Shown: positions 8,565 through 17,625 of the stretch, one piece after another | Layout of the letters: each line of letters begins with the position of its first letter | Position numbering within the stretch: the stretch's first letter is position 1 | Assembly: GCF_019431045.1 (NCBI RefSeq) | Contig: NZ_JAHXPT010000007.1 | Location: forward strand, 62,001-126,000 | DNA: 64,000 nucleotides | Source: Clostridium weizhouense | GTDB taxonomy: Bacteria > Bacillota > Clostridia > Clostridiales > Clostridiaceae | Reading direction: 5' to 3' | Position numbers and translations under genes: made by a program | The notes under the pieces: model-generated | Seen by the model: the letters and a program-made list of their open reading frames with translations, nothing else | Databases searched by the model: none | Told to the model about the DNA's origin: nothing

Positions 8565-9272
8565 GTGAATAAGATGAAACTACCAGGAAAAATGAAAGTA
8601 AAGAAAACAATATTGTTAGTATTAGTAATTGTAGCTATTTTAGTATTAATTTATGAGGGTGTTAAAAACAATAAAGAAAAAATTAATTTAAATAAAGAAA
8701 CTCAAGATCAAGAAACGCAATTTAAAGAAGAGTCTAAAGAGATTGATATAAATTTAAAAAATAATGAGGATTTATTAAAAAAAGAGGAACAAGAAAAAAT
8801 TTTATATAATGAATCATATACATTATTTTTTTCTAATGAATATGAAAAAGCTATAAGTAAAGCAAATGAACTTATAGAAGTTTTTCCAAGTAATGCAAAA
8901 GGATATAATATAAGAGGGATTGCAAAATCTTATAATGGAGATTTTGAAGAGGGAATGAAAGATATAGATAAAGCGTTAGAATTAGATCCGCAGTATGGTT
9001 ATGCAATGTTTAACAAAGCATTAACTTATGAATTATATGGTAAATTAGATGATGCGTTAGTATGGTATAATAAGAATTTAGAGGTAGAAAAATATGTATG
9101 GACTTATTATGGGATAGCATCTATTTATGGAAGAAGAGGTGATATTCAAAATACGGTTACTTATTTAAAAAAAGCTATAGATATTGATGAATCAGTAAAA
9201 AAAGAAGCAAGGGATGAAGCAGATTTTAATCCTGTTAGAGATTATGAAGAGTTCCAAAAATTAATTATGTAA
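8565..9272 (+). CDS. Membrane-anchored TPR protein
   Basis: 235 residues: a transmembrane helix at about 13-31, a charged linker rich in Lys/Glu/Gln, then at least three tetratricopeptide repeats from about 80 to 210, including AKGYNIRGIAKSYNGDFEEGMKD and YGYAMFNKALTYELYGKLDDAL. TPRs mediate protein contacts, here probably outside the membrane. GTG start is favoured: GAAGGAGGG ends 5 bases before it, whereas the ATG three codons later is 14 bases away. Followed 83 bases later by a two-component system, possibly one unit. Partner unknown. Confidence 0.8.
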   Translation: MNKMKLPGKMKVKKTILLVLVIVAILVLIYEGVKNNKEKINLNKETQDQETQFKEESKEIDINLKNNEDLLKKEEQEKILYNESYTLFFSNEYEKAISKANELIEVFPSNAKGYNIRGIAKSYNGDFEEGMKDIDKALELDPQYGYAMFNKALTYELYGKLDDALVWYNKNLEVEKYVWTYYGIASIYGRRGDIQNTVTYLKKAIDIDESVKKEARDEADFNPVRDYEEFQKLIM

Positions 9273-9355
9273 TTTAATATGAATTTAACTATAGAGAATA
9301 TACTAAGTAGAGAGTACTTTAATAATAGTTTTAAAAATATTAGGAGTGATAGATT

Positions 9356-10045
9356 ATGTTTAATGTGTTAGTTGTTGATGATGAGAAGGAAATAAGAGAT
9401 GCTATAGAAATTTATTTAAGAGGGGAAAATTTAAAAGTATTTAAAGCAGTTGATGGATTAGAAGCCTTAGAGATCCTTAAAACTGAAAAGATCCATTTAA
9501 TTGTTTTAGATATAATGATGCCTAAATTAGATGGAATAAGAACTTGTTTAAAAATTAGAGAAACTGAAAATTTACCTATAATCATGTTATCGGCTAAAGG
9601 GGAAGATTCAGACAAAATTTTAGGGCTTAATGTAGGAGCTGATGATTACATAACAAAACCATTTAATCATTTAGAATTAGTTGCTAGAGTAAAATCACAA
9701 TTAAGAAGATATGATAAACCTTTAAATATTGAAGATGGAGAAGAAATTATAAAAGTTAAAGACTTAATAATTGATACTGTAGCAAAAAATATTACATTAA
9801 GAGATGAAGAAATAAAAGTTACAGCAACGGAATATAAAATACTGCATTTATTAGCTTCTAATTTAGGAAAAGTATTTTCAATAAAAGAAATATATGAAAA
9901 AGTATGGGAAGAACCATTTTATAAGAGTGAAAATACGGTAACTGTCCATATAAGGAGAATAAGGGAAAAAATAGAATTAAATACAAAAGAACCTGAATAT
10001 ATTAAAGTTGTATGGGGGATTGGATATAAGATTGAAAAAGAATAA
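9356..10045 (+). CDS. OmpR-family response regulator
   Basis: 229 residues. Receiver domain at residues 1-120 with acidic pocket Asp8-Asp9, phosphoacceptor Asp52 (VLDIMMPKLDG) and the conserved lysine in YITKPFNHLEL; winged-helix DNA-binding domain from about 130 (VTATEYKILHLLASNLGKVFS, SENTVTVHIRRIREKI). AGGAGTGAT ribosome site before the ATG. Paired with the histidine kinase 9 bases downstream. The stimulus and targets cannot be read from the sequence. Confidence 0.95.
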   Translation: MFNVLVVDDEKEIRDAIEIYLRGENLKVFKAVDGLEALEILKTEKIHLIVLDIMMPKLDGIRTCLKIRETENLPIIMLSAKGEDSDKILGLNVGADDYITKPFNHLELVARVKSQLRRYDKPLNIEDGEEIIKVKDLIIDTVAKNITLRDEEIKVTATEYKILHLLASNLGKVFSIKEIYEKVWEEPFYKSENTVTVHIRRIREKIELNTKEPEYIKVVWGIGYKIEKE

Positions 10046-10054
10046 AAATAGAAA

Positions 10055-11932
10055 ATGTATAGAGAAGAGTTGAAGTATTTGGATACAAACAATACAAGTA
10101 GTTTATATAGAATCTTAAAAAGAAAAGTTAAACAATATTTTAAGAGTATATATTTAATTGACATAATATTATTGGCATTGATAACAGGTATATTATTTTC
10201 ATTAGTAGGTGATTATAAACATTTTATTAAAAATGGGAAAAGTGGAACTTTAACTAATGCCGTTTTTAATAAAAGTGAATATGAAGTAAATAAACTTTAT
10301 GACGATAGTAAAGGGTTTGCTTCAATAATTTATAGTAAAACAGATGGTTTATATGATCTATTAACATCAAATAATGAGAATATAGAAAGACTAAGTGAAT
10401 TGATGAAATTCTTTAATAGTGAAACAGAAAAATATAGAAAAGAATTTAATTTAAAAAAAGATATATATTTTATAATTAGGAACAAGCAAACAAAAGAACT
10501 TTTTACTAATGATCCTTTTTTAGATTCTTCAATTAAGTATATTAAAGAAAATGAAATTGATGGTTTATTAAGCAATAGGTTTAAAGAACAGGGAATAGTA
10601 AGTATAAAATTTAATAATATAGATAATTATAATCCTTTAGTAAGTCGTGGTAGTGTAAATTATTTGGATGAAACCATAAAAAATTTCGAAGAAGTATATT
10701 ACACATCTAAAGATACTTATAAGGATGAAATCATTCAAATAAGAAAAAAGTTTATTAGTTTTATTGTACTATTTTTTATTTATATAGCATTAGTTTTAAA
10801 AATATTTGCTATATTAAGATTTGATTTTGGAGAAGCAAAAATTAAATCTCGTCTTATTAATAATATTATATTTGTACTTAGAAATGGATTCAAATATAAA
10901 GAAACTAGGAAAACATTAGTATTAGCTATAGGAGTTTCACTAGCATCATTGATTACTTATTTATATTTTCTTGCAACTGGTGGAGATGAAAATAATATGT
11001 TTGTAAGATTTTTTCAGACATATCCTTTTAAAGGCACGTTTTTAATGATTGTAGGAATACTATTAACAGTTATATTTGGATTGAAGAAAACTTTAGATAT
11101 TGTTATGGTAAATGAATGTGTAAAAAAATTAAATGAAGGAAATTTAGATGAACCGCTTACTGTAAAAGGATCACCTATAGTAAAAGAGTTGATTTGTAAT
11201 ATCAATTTAATAAAAGATGCATATAAAAGTGCTTTAGATGAAAGAGTAAAAGATGAGAGGTTAAAAACAGAGCTAATTTCAAATGTTTCACATGATTTAA
11301 AGACTCCATTAACATCTATAATAAACTATGTAGATATATTAAAAAATAGTAATATAACAGAAGAGGAAAGAAAAGATTATTTATTAATATTAGATAAAAA
11401 ATCATTAAAATTAAAGGCGTTAATTGAAGATTTATTTGAAATGTCTAAAATTAATAGTGGAAAAATTACATTAAGTAAAGAAAAAATAGATATTCTTTCA
11501 TTAATACATCAAGGAATAGGAGAATATAGTTTTTTATATGAACATAAGAATATATCATTTAAAGTTATAACTAAAGAAGAAGAAATTTTTATGGAACTTG
11601 ATGGAAAAATGATATCAAGAGCTTTAGAAAATATAATAATTAATGCATTAAAATATTCTTTAGAAAATACTAGAGTGTATATAGAAGTAGAGTTAAAAAA
11701 CGAATATGCAGAAATTACTGTGAAAAATGTTTCTAATTATGAAATGGATTTTGATGAAGAAGAGATATTTGAGAGATTTGTAAGAGCTGATAAATCTAGA
11801 AATTCAAGTATAGAAGGGTCAGGATTAGGACTTGCAATAACTAAAAGTATTGTAGAACTTCATGGTGGCGAAATAAAAATAGAAACAGAGGGGGATATGT
11901 TTAAAATATATATTATATTACCTCTGAAGTGA
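10055..11932 (+). CDS. Sensor histidine kinase, partner of the upstream regulator
   Basis: 625 residues. Helix at about 33-55, an extracytoplasmic sensor region of about 170 residues with no domain I recognise, then three further helices near 228-250, 287-310 and 324-345, a HAMP-like stretch, the HisKA box SNVSHDLKTPLTSI with His413, the N-box ENIIINALKYS near 525 and the G-box GSGLGLAITKSIVELHGG near 590. The layout resembles the YkoH/VanS-type kinases of clostridia. Ribosome site is weak, and the 9-base gap suggests translational coupling to the regulator gene. Confidence 0.92.
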   Translation: MYREELKYLDTNNTSSLYRILKRKVKQYFKSIYLIDIILLALITGILFSLVGDYKHFIKNGKSGTLTNAVFNKSEYEVNKLYDDSKGFASIIYSKTDGLYDLLTSNNENIERLSELMKFFNSETEKYRKEFNLKKDIYFIIRNKQTKELFTNDPFLDSSIKYIKENEIDGLLSNRFKEQGIVSIKFNNIDNYNPLVSRGSVNYLDETIKNFEEVYYTSKDTYKDEIIQIRKKFISFIVLFFIYIALVLKIFAILRFDFGEAKIKSRLINNIIFVLRNGFKYKETRKTLVLAIGVSLASLITYLYFLATGGDENNMFVRFFQTYPFKGTFLMIVGILLTVIFGLKKTLDIVMVNECVKKLNEGNLDEPLTVKGSPIVKELICNINLIKDAYKSALDERVKDERLKTELISNVSHDLKTPLTSIINYVDILKNSNITEEERKDYLLILDKKSLKLKALIEDLFEMSKINSGKITLSKEKIDILSLIHQGIGEYSFLYEHKNISFKVITKEEEIFMELDGKMISRALENIIINALKYSLENTRVYIEVELKNEYAEITVKNVSNYEMDFDEEEIFERFVRADKSRNSSIEGSGLGLAITKSIVELHGGEIKIETEGDMFKIYIILPLK

Positions 11933-11964
11933 TAAAAAATATTATTAAATAAAAATTATTGATT

Positions 11965-12008
11965 AAGTGGTTGATTTATAGAAAATTAGAGATTAACCAC
12001 TTTTTTTG
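11965..12008 (+). terminator. Terminator of the two-component operon
   Basis: AAGTGGTTGAT (11965-11975) pairs with ATTAACCACTT (11992-12002), one G-T wobble, followed by six further T. Confidence 0.9.
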
Positions 12009-12032
12009 CATATTAATAGGGATTTTTCAAGT

Positions 12033-12061
12033 TTTACAATTAAGGAAATTACAATTATACT
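12033..12061 (+). promoter_or_regulatory. Promoter of the ribonucleotide reductase operon
   Basis: TTTACA (12033-12038), 17-base spacer, TATACT (12056-12061). Predicted transcription start near 12068 puts both NrdR-like boxes inside the early transcribed region, a good place for repression. Confidence 0.65.
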
Positions 12062-12073
12062 ATAAATTACTGA

Positions 12074-12130
12074 AATCAATATATAGTATGAAAATGTAAA
12101 AAAATATTTTATAAACACAATATATAGTAG
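12074..12130 (+). promoter_or_regulatory. Pair of NrdR-box-like operators
   Basis: AATCAATATATAGTAT (12074-12089) and ACACAATATATAGTAG (12115-12130) share CAATATATAGTA and fit the NrdR box pattern ACACWATATWTWGTGT on the left side (right half weaker). Centres are 41 bp apart, about four helical turns, so two dimers would sit on the same face. NrdR is the Zn-finger/ATP-cone repressor of ribonucleotide reductase genes. The second box abuts the ribosome site. Confidence 0.7.
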
Positions 12131-12142
12131 GAGAGAGGCCAT

Positions 12143-14374
12143 ATGTTAGATTTGAAAGAATTATGCAGAAAAGCAATAAAGGGTATTAAGGATAATGATG
12201 GAACATACACTGAAGAAAAGTTATTAAATGCTTTAGAATATACAATAATAGATGGAATGGATATAAATGATGTAAGGAAATCTTTGATTCAAGTTTCTCT
12301 AGATTTGACAACAAGTACTGAACCTAATTGGCAATATGTAGCATCTACAGTATATATATATCAACTTTATGATGAAGTCAGAAAAAATAGAGGAATAGAT
12401 AAAAATAGAAATTTATATAGTAATTATTATGAGTTTATCAAGGATCTTACTAATAAGAATCTTTATGGGAAATATATATTAGAAAACTATTCAAGAGAAG
12501 AGATATTAGAGTTAGAAAATGAAATAAAGATTGAACGAGATTTTATATTTAATTATAGTGGAATTGATCTTTTAGCTAAAAGATATTTAGTCCAAGATTA
12601 TAATAGGGAAATCTTAGAGCTTCCTCAACAAATGTTCATGGGAATTGCTATGCATCTTGCAATTCCAGAGAAACAAAGTAATAGAGTATATTGGGCAAAG
12701 AGATTTTATAATGTCTTAAGTCAGCTTAAAGCAACTATGGCAACACCTACTATGTCAAATGCAAGAAAACCATTTTATCAATTAAGTTCTTGTTTTATTG
12801 ATACTGTTGATGATAGTTTAAAAGGAATTTATAAATCATTAGATAATTTTGCTGAAGTATCTAAGTTTGGTGGCGGAATGGGAATTTATATGGGAAAAAT
12901 TAGAGCATTAGGTGCACCTATAAGAGGATTTAAAGGGGCATCTGGTGGGATTATACCATGGGTTAAATTATTTAATGATACAGCTATTGCAGTAGATCAA
13001 TTAGGCGTTAGAAATGGATCTGTAGCAATATGGTTAGATATATGGCACAAAGATATACCTGAATTTCTTCAAATAAGAACTAATAATGGAGATGATAGAA
13101 AAAAAGCTCATGATGTATTTCCTGGTATTTGTTATCCAGATTTATTTTGGAAACTTGCTGAAGAAAATATAGATGCTGATTGGTATATGATGTGTCCTCA
13201 TAATATTAAAAATGTAAAAGGTTATTGTTTAGAAGATTTTTATGGAGAAGAATGGGAACGCAAATATTTTGAGTGCGTTAATGATGAAAGAATAGAGAAA
13301 AGAATTATTAAAATAAAGGATATAGTTAGATTAATAATTAAAAGTGCGGTAGAGACAGGAGCACCATTTGCATTTTATAGAGATATAGCTAATAAAATGA
13401 ATCCTAATAAACACAATGGAATTATATATTCATCAAATTTATGTACAGAAATAATGCAAAATATGAGTCCTATGAAAATGAAAGAAGATCAAATAATAAA
13501 AGAAGATGATAGTTATAGTGTAGTACAAAAAATAGAGAGTGGAGATTTTGTTGTTTGTAATTTATCTTCACTTGTACTTGGAAATATTAATGTACTTGAC
13601 GATAAAGAGATGGAATATGTGATAGAAACTCAAATTAGAGCAATGGATAATGTAATAGATTTAAATTATTATTCAGTACCATTTGCTGAAATCACAAATA
13701 AAAAATATAGAGGTGTAGGTCTTGGAACTAGTGGATACCACCATATGCTGGCAAATAATAAAGTTCAGTGGTTACATGAAAATCATAAGAATTTTGCAGA
13801 TAAAATTTATGAAAAAATTAATTATTATTCAATAAAGGCGAGCATGGAAATTTCAAAAGAAAAAGGATCATATAAATTTTTTGAAGGATCAGATTGGGAG
13901 AATGGATCATACTTTCAATTAAGGGGATACTCAAATAAAAAATGGAATAATTTAAAAGAAGATGTTAAAAAGTTTGGAATGAGAAATGGATATTTATTAG
14001 CAGTAGCTCCAAATGGATCAACTGCCACAATCGCAGGTACTTCAGAAGGAATTGATCCTATTATGGCAAGATTCTATTTAGAAGAAAAGAAAGGAAGCAT
14101 AATTCCTAAAACAGCTCCAAATCTTTCAGCAGATAATTATTGGTATTATAATTCTGCTTATAATTTAGATCAAAAATGGTGTGTTGAGTTAAATGGAATA
14201 CGTCAAAGGCATATTGATCAAGGTCAATCTTTTAATTTATATATAACAACTGATTATACAATGAGACAAATAATGAATTTATATATTGCAGCTTGTAAGT
14301 GTGGTGTTAAATCAATTTATTATGTTAGATCAAAATCATTAGAAGTAACAGAATGCGAAAGCTGCTCAGGATAA
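12143..14374 (+). CDS. nrdA: Class I ribonucleoside-diphosphate reductase, large (alpha) subunit
   Basis: Reduces ribonucleoside diphosphates to the deoxy forms with the radical supplied by the beta subunit. 743 residues. Active-site motif NLCTE holds Asn432, Cys434 (thiyl) and Glu436; a redox cysteine is in QLSSCFIDTVDD and its partner in FVVCNLSSL. The C-terminus CESCSG holds the Cys738/Cys741 shuttle pair. The N-terminal 90 residues look like the usual helical alpha N-domain rather than a clear ATP cone, so class Ia against Ib is unsettled. No nrdI or nrdH lies nearby. The beta gene follows after 214 bases containing duplicated hairpins. Confidence 0.94.
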   Translation: MLDLKELCRKAIKGIKDNDGTYTEEKLLNALEYTIIDGMDINDVRKSLIQVSLDLTTSTEPNWQYVASTVYIYQLYDEVRKNRGIDKNRNLYSNYYEFIKDLTNKNLYGKYILENYSREEILELENEIKIERDFIFNYSGIDLLAKRYLVQDYNREILELPQQMFMGIAMHLAIPEKQSNRVYWAKRFYNVLSQLKATMATPTMSNARKPFYQLSSCFIDTVDDSLKGIYKSLDNFAEVSKFGGGMGIYMGKIRALGAPIRGFKGASGGIIPWVKLFNDTAIAVDQLGVRNGSVAIWLDIWHKDIPEFLQIRTNNGDDRKKAHDVFPGICYPDLFWKLAEENIDADWYMMCPHNIKNVKGYCLEDFYGEEWERKYFECVNDERIEKRIIKIKDIVRLIIKSAVETGAPFAFYRDIANKMNPNKHNGIIYSSNLCTEIMQNMSPMKMKEDQIIKEDDSYSVVQKIESGDFVVCNLSSLVLGNINVLDDKEMEYVIETQIRAMDNVIDLNYYSVPFAEITNKKYRGVGLGTSGYHHMLANNKVQWLHENHKNFADKIYEKINYYSIKASMEISKEKGSYKFFEGSDWENGSYFQLRGYSNKKWNNLKEDVKKFGMRNGYLLAVAPNGSTATIAGTSEGIDPIMARFYLEEKKGSIIPKTAPNLSADNYWYYNSAYNLDQKWCVELNGIRQRHIDQGQSFNLYITTDYTMRQIMNLYIAACKCGVKSIYYVRSKSLEVTECESCSG

Positions 14375-14383
14375 GTTAGAGTC

Positions 14384-14552
14384 AAAAAGTGAGTAATTGA
14401 ATTTATATTTGATTACTCGAACTTACTTGGTGAGCAGAGTGAGTTCGAGTTTTGGATAAATAAAAAGTGAAATTATTCAATCTAAAAGTTAGTAAATTTT
14501 ATATTTGGTAACTCAAACTTATTCAGAAAATAAAGTGAGTTGAGTTTCATAA
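14384..14552 (+). repeat. Tandem imperfect repeat with alternative hairpins between nrdA and nrdB
   Basis: Two diverged copies (about 14384-14458 and 14483-14552). In copy 1, GAGTAAT (14391-14397) can pair with ATTACTC (14412-14418), while ACTCGAACT (14415-14423) can pair with AGTTCGAGT (14442-14450); the two pairings overlap and exclude each other. Copy 2 keeps the same design: AGTTA with TAACT, or AACTCAAACT with AGTTGAGTT. No T-run follows, so not a standard terminator. Confidence 0.65.
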
Positions 14553-14588
14553 TATTTTTATAGGTGAAAGAAATGGGAGAGATAATAT

Positions 14589-15623
14589 ATGAAAGTAAAT
14601 AAAAAACCACTCTTTAATGAATTTGGTGATCAAGAACCAAGATTAAAAAAAATAATTAATGGAAATACAACCAATTTAAATGATTTTAATAATATGAAAT
14701 ACACATGGGCATCAGACTGGTATAGACAAAGTATGAATAATTTTTGGATACCAGAAGAAATTAATCTTGCACAGGATTTAAAAGATTATAAAAATCTATT
14801 AAAAGAAGAAAGAACTGCATATAATAAAATACTATCTTTTTTAATATTTTTAGATTCAATACAAACAGCAAATTTGGGTAATATAAATAATTATATTACA
14901 GCTAGCGAAATAAATTTATGTTTAACAATTCAAAGTTTTCAAGAAGCTGTTCATTCTCAAAGTTATAGTTATATGCTTGATAGTATTTGTTCTCCAGAAG
15001 AAAGAAATGAAATACTTTATCAATGGAAATATGATGAAATTTTACTTAATAGAAATAAATTTATAGGAGATTTATATAATGAATTTATAAATAAGCCTAC
15101 AGAATATAATTTAATTAAAACTGTAATGGCTAATTATATTCTAGAAGGAATATATTTTTATTCTGGATTTATGTTTTTTTATAACTTGGAAAGAAATGGG
15201 AAAATGACTGGTTCCGCTCAAGAAATTAGATATATAAACAGAGATGAAAATACCCATCTTTGGCTATTTAGAAATATAATAAAAGAATTACAAACTGAAA
15301 TACCTGATTTATTCACAGAAGAATTAAAAAATGAATTAAGAGAGATGATGAAAATAGGTGTAGAAAATGAAATTTTATGGGGACACTATGTTATAGGAGA
15401 TAATATTCAAGGAATAAATAAGAAGCTAATTGAGGATTATATAAGGTATTTAGGTAATAAAAGATTAAAAGAGATAAATTTAGAACCTTTATTTGAAGGT
15501 TATAATGAAAATCCGGCAAAGTGGGTTGATATAGTATCTAATTCTAATTCGGTAAAAACAGATTTTTTTGAAGCAAAATCTACAGCTTATGCAAAAGCTT
15601 CATATTTAATTGATGATTTATAA
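14589..15623 (+). CDS. nrdB: Class I ribonucleoside-diphosphate reductase, small (beta) subunit
   Basis: Carries the diiron/tyrosyl radical cofactor. 344 residues, all helical. Metal ligands by motif: Asp89 (LDSIQ), Glu119 and His122 (EAVHSQSY), Glu186 (ILEGIYF), Glu220 and His223 (RDENTHLW); the radical tyrosine is Tyr126, so this is a classical tyrosyl-radical R2, not the Tyr-less R2c type. The LDSIQ context is nearer to NrdB than NrdF, but the iron/manganese question stays open. Ribosome site GGGAGAG. Likely co-transcribed with the alpha gene. Confidence 0.94.
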   Translation: MKVNKKPLFNEFGDQEPRLKKIINGNTTNLNDFNNMKYTWASDWYRQSMNNFWIPEEINLAQDLKDYKNLLKEERTAYNKILSFLIFLDSIQTANLGNINNYITASEINLCLTIQSFQEAVHSQSYSYMLDSICSPEERNEILYQWKYDEILLNRNKFIGDLYNEFINKPTEYNLIKTVMANYILEGIYFYSGFMFFYNLERNGKMTGSAQEIRYINRDENTHLWLFRNIIKELQTEIPDLFTEELKNELREMMKIGVENEILWGHYVIGDNIQGINKKLIEDYIRYLGNKRLKEINLEPLFEGYNENPAKWVDIVSNSNSVKTDFFEAKSTAYAKASYLIDDL

Positions 15624-15624
15624 A

Positions 15625-15650
15625 CAAATTTAAATAAATTTGAATGTTTT
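15625..15650 (+). terminator. Weak terminator-like hairpin after nrdB
   Basis: CAAATTTA (15625-15632) pairs with TAAATTTG (15635-15642), then AATGTTTTT. Only AT-rich pairs and a 2-base loop, so low strength. Confidence 0.35.
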
Positions 15651-15682
15651 TCAACAAAATATATTAAAATTTTTAAAACTTA

Positions 15683-15743
15683 TGTTATAATAATTGAAGT
15701 TAGGTTTTAAGTTAAAGGTTATCAAAATAGGATTTAAGTTAAA
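15683..15743 (+). promoter_or_regulatory. ptsI promoter and leader with a direct repeat
   Basis: An extended -10 element TGTTATAAT (15683-15691) precedes a leader of about 105 bases. In it TAGGTTTTAAGTTAAA (15701-15716) recurs as TAGGATTTAAGTTAAA (15728-15743), 15 of 16 identical, 27 bp apart. Function unknown. Confidence 0.5.
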
Positions 15744-15802
15744 TTTTAGTAATATTAGCAAAAAAATAGATTGAATTTTAATTTCGAGGAGGAGTTTTAA
15801 AA

Positions 15803-17422
15803 ATGAAAAAAGGTATTGCTGCTTCTAAAGGATATGCAATAGGAAAAGTATTTTTAAATGAAAATGAAGAAATAGTTATAACAGATGTAAAAATTTCAGA
15901 TGTATCTTTTGAAAAAGAAAAATTACAAAAGGCTTTAGATGATTCTAAGTCACAATTAGAAGTTATTAAAGTTAAAGCAGAAAAGGAAATGGGATCAGAA
16001 AAAGCAGCAGTTTTTGAAGCTCATATTACATTATTAGATGACCCAGAATTTACTGGAGCAATGCTTAGTGAAATAGAAATGAACAGTCTTAATGGTTTAA
16101 AAGCTATAGAGAATGTTACAAATAGTTTTGTTGCTATATTTGAGTCTATGGATAACGATTATATGAGAGAAAGAGCTGCAGATATTAAAGACGTATCTAA
16201 GAGAATAATATCTAACTTTGCTGGTAAAGGTGGAGATGCATTTGCTATTACTGAAAATAACACAGTAGTAGTTGCACATGATTTAACACCATCAGATACA
16301 GCTCAATTAGATAGAAGTAAAGTAGTAGGATTTATTACAAACATAGGTGGAAGAACATCACATGCAGCTATAATGGCTAGAACATTAGAAATCCCAGCAG
16401 TACTTGGTCTTGGAGATATAACTACAAGTGTTAAAAATGGAGATATGGTTATAGTTGATGGGTTAACTGGAGATGTAATTATAAATCCATCAGAAGATGT
16501 TTTATCAGAATATAAAGCTAAACAAGAAAAATTTAAAAAAGAACAAGAAGAATTAAAGAAATTAATAGATGTTAAAACAACTACTAAATCAGGTAGAAGA
16601 ATTGAAGTTTGTGGAAACATTGGTAAACCAGAAGATGTTCTTGGTGTTCTAGAAAATGGTGGAGATGGTGTAGGATTATTCAGAACTGAATTCTTATACA
16701 TGGATAGAGAAAGTGCTCCAACAGAAGAAGAACAATTTGAAAGTTATAAATTTGTTCTTGAAAAAATGGAAGGAAAACAAGTTGTTATAAGAACTCTTGA
16801 TATTGGAGGAGATAAAACACTTCCTTACTTACCATTACCAGAAGAAATGAATCCTTTCTTAGGATATAGAGCTATAAGACTTTGTTTAGATAGAAAAGAA
16901 ATCTTTAAAGTTCAATTAAGAGCATTATTAAGAGCTTCTGTATACGGAAATCTTTGTGTAATGTTCCCTATGATTTCAGGATTAGAAGAATTCCAACAAG
17001 CTAAAGAAGTTGTTGAAGAATGTAAAGCTGAATTAAAATCTGAAGGAAAAAATTTCTCAGAAAGTATTCAATGGGGTATCATGGTTGAAATTCCAGCAGC
17101 AGCAGTTTATGCTGATGAATTAGCTAAACATGTTGATTTCTTCTCAATAGGAACAAATGATTTAATTCAATATACATTAGCAGCTGATAGAATGAGTGAA
17201 AAAGTTTCATATCTTTATAATCCAATGCATCCAGCAGTACTTAGATTAATAAAGATGACTATAGATGGTGCACATAAACATGGAAAATGGGTAGGAATGT
17301 GTGGAGAAATGGCTGGAGATGAGGCAGCTATCCCAACATTAGTTGAATATGGATTAGATGAATTTTCAATGAGTGCTACATCAATCTTAAATGCTAAGAA
17401 GATTATGTTAGAACAAGAATAA
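15803..17422 (+). CDS. ptsI: PTS enzyme I (phosphoenolpyruvate-protein phosphotransferase)
   Basis: Takes the phosphoryl group from PEP and passes it to HPr, the first step of all PTS sugar uptake including the maltose EIICB in this window. 539 residues, slightly shorter than the usual 570. The phosphorylated residue is His187 in GGRTSHAAIMAR; the PEP-binding barrel shows VGLFRTEFLYMDR, LDIGGDKTLPYL and EIPAAAVYADELAKHVDFFSIGTNDL, and the catalytic Cys lies in GMCGEMAGD. AGGAGGAG ribosome site. Single-gene unit with a strong terminator; HPr is not next to it. Confidence 0.97.
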   Translation: MKKGIAASKGYAIGKVFLNENEEIVITDVKISDVSFEKEKLQKALDDSKSQLEVIKVKAEKEMGSEKAAVFEAHITLLDDPEFTGAMLSEIEMNSLNGLKAIENVTNSFVAIFESMDNDYMRERAADIKDVSKRIISNFAGKGGDAFAITENNTVVVAHDLTPSDTAQLDRSKVVGFITNIGGRTSHAAIMARTLEIPAVLGLGDITTSVKNGDMVIVDGLTGDVIINPSEDVLSEYKAKQEKFKKEQEELKKLIDVKTTTKSGRRIEVCGNIGKPEDVLGVLENGGDGVGLFRTEFLYMDRESAPTEEEQFESYKFVLEKMEGKQVVIRTLDIGGDKTLPYLPLPEEMNPFLGYRAIRLCLDRKEIFKVQLRALLRASVYGNLCVMFPMISGLEEFQQAKEVVEECKAELKSEGKNFSESIQWGIMVEIPAAAVYADELAKHVDFFSIGTNDLIQYTLAADRMSEKVSYLYNPMHPAVLRLIKMTIDGAHKHGKWVGMCGEMAGDEAAIPTLVEYGLDEFSMSATSILNAKKIMLEQE

Positions 17423-17436
17423 TATTATTGAATTTT

Positions 17437-17465
17437 AGGTGGAGTTTACTCCACCTTTTTTTTCT
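17437..17465 (+). terminator. Terminator of ptsI
   Basis: AGGTGGAG (17437-17444) pairs perfectly with CTCCACCT (17449-17456) around a TTTA loop, followed by a run of T. Confidence 0.95.
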
Positions 17466-17625
17466 TTAAAATAGTTAAAAGAATTTAAATTTATTGAGAA
17501 TTTATATAAAAGTATAATTTATTTTAGATTTTATAAGTTAATAATATGATTTATTTAATGGTAAAATAGTTGTATTAATAATTTTAAATATAATTGACAT
17601 TTACAATAAGTAAGGGGGAAAAGAA

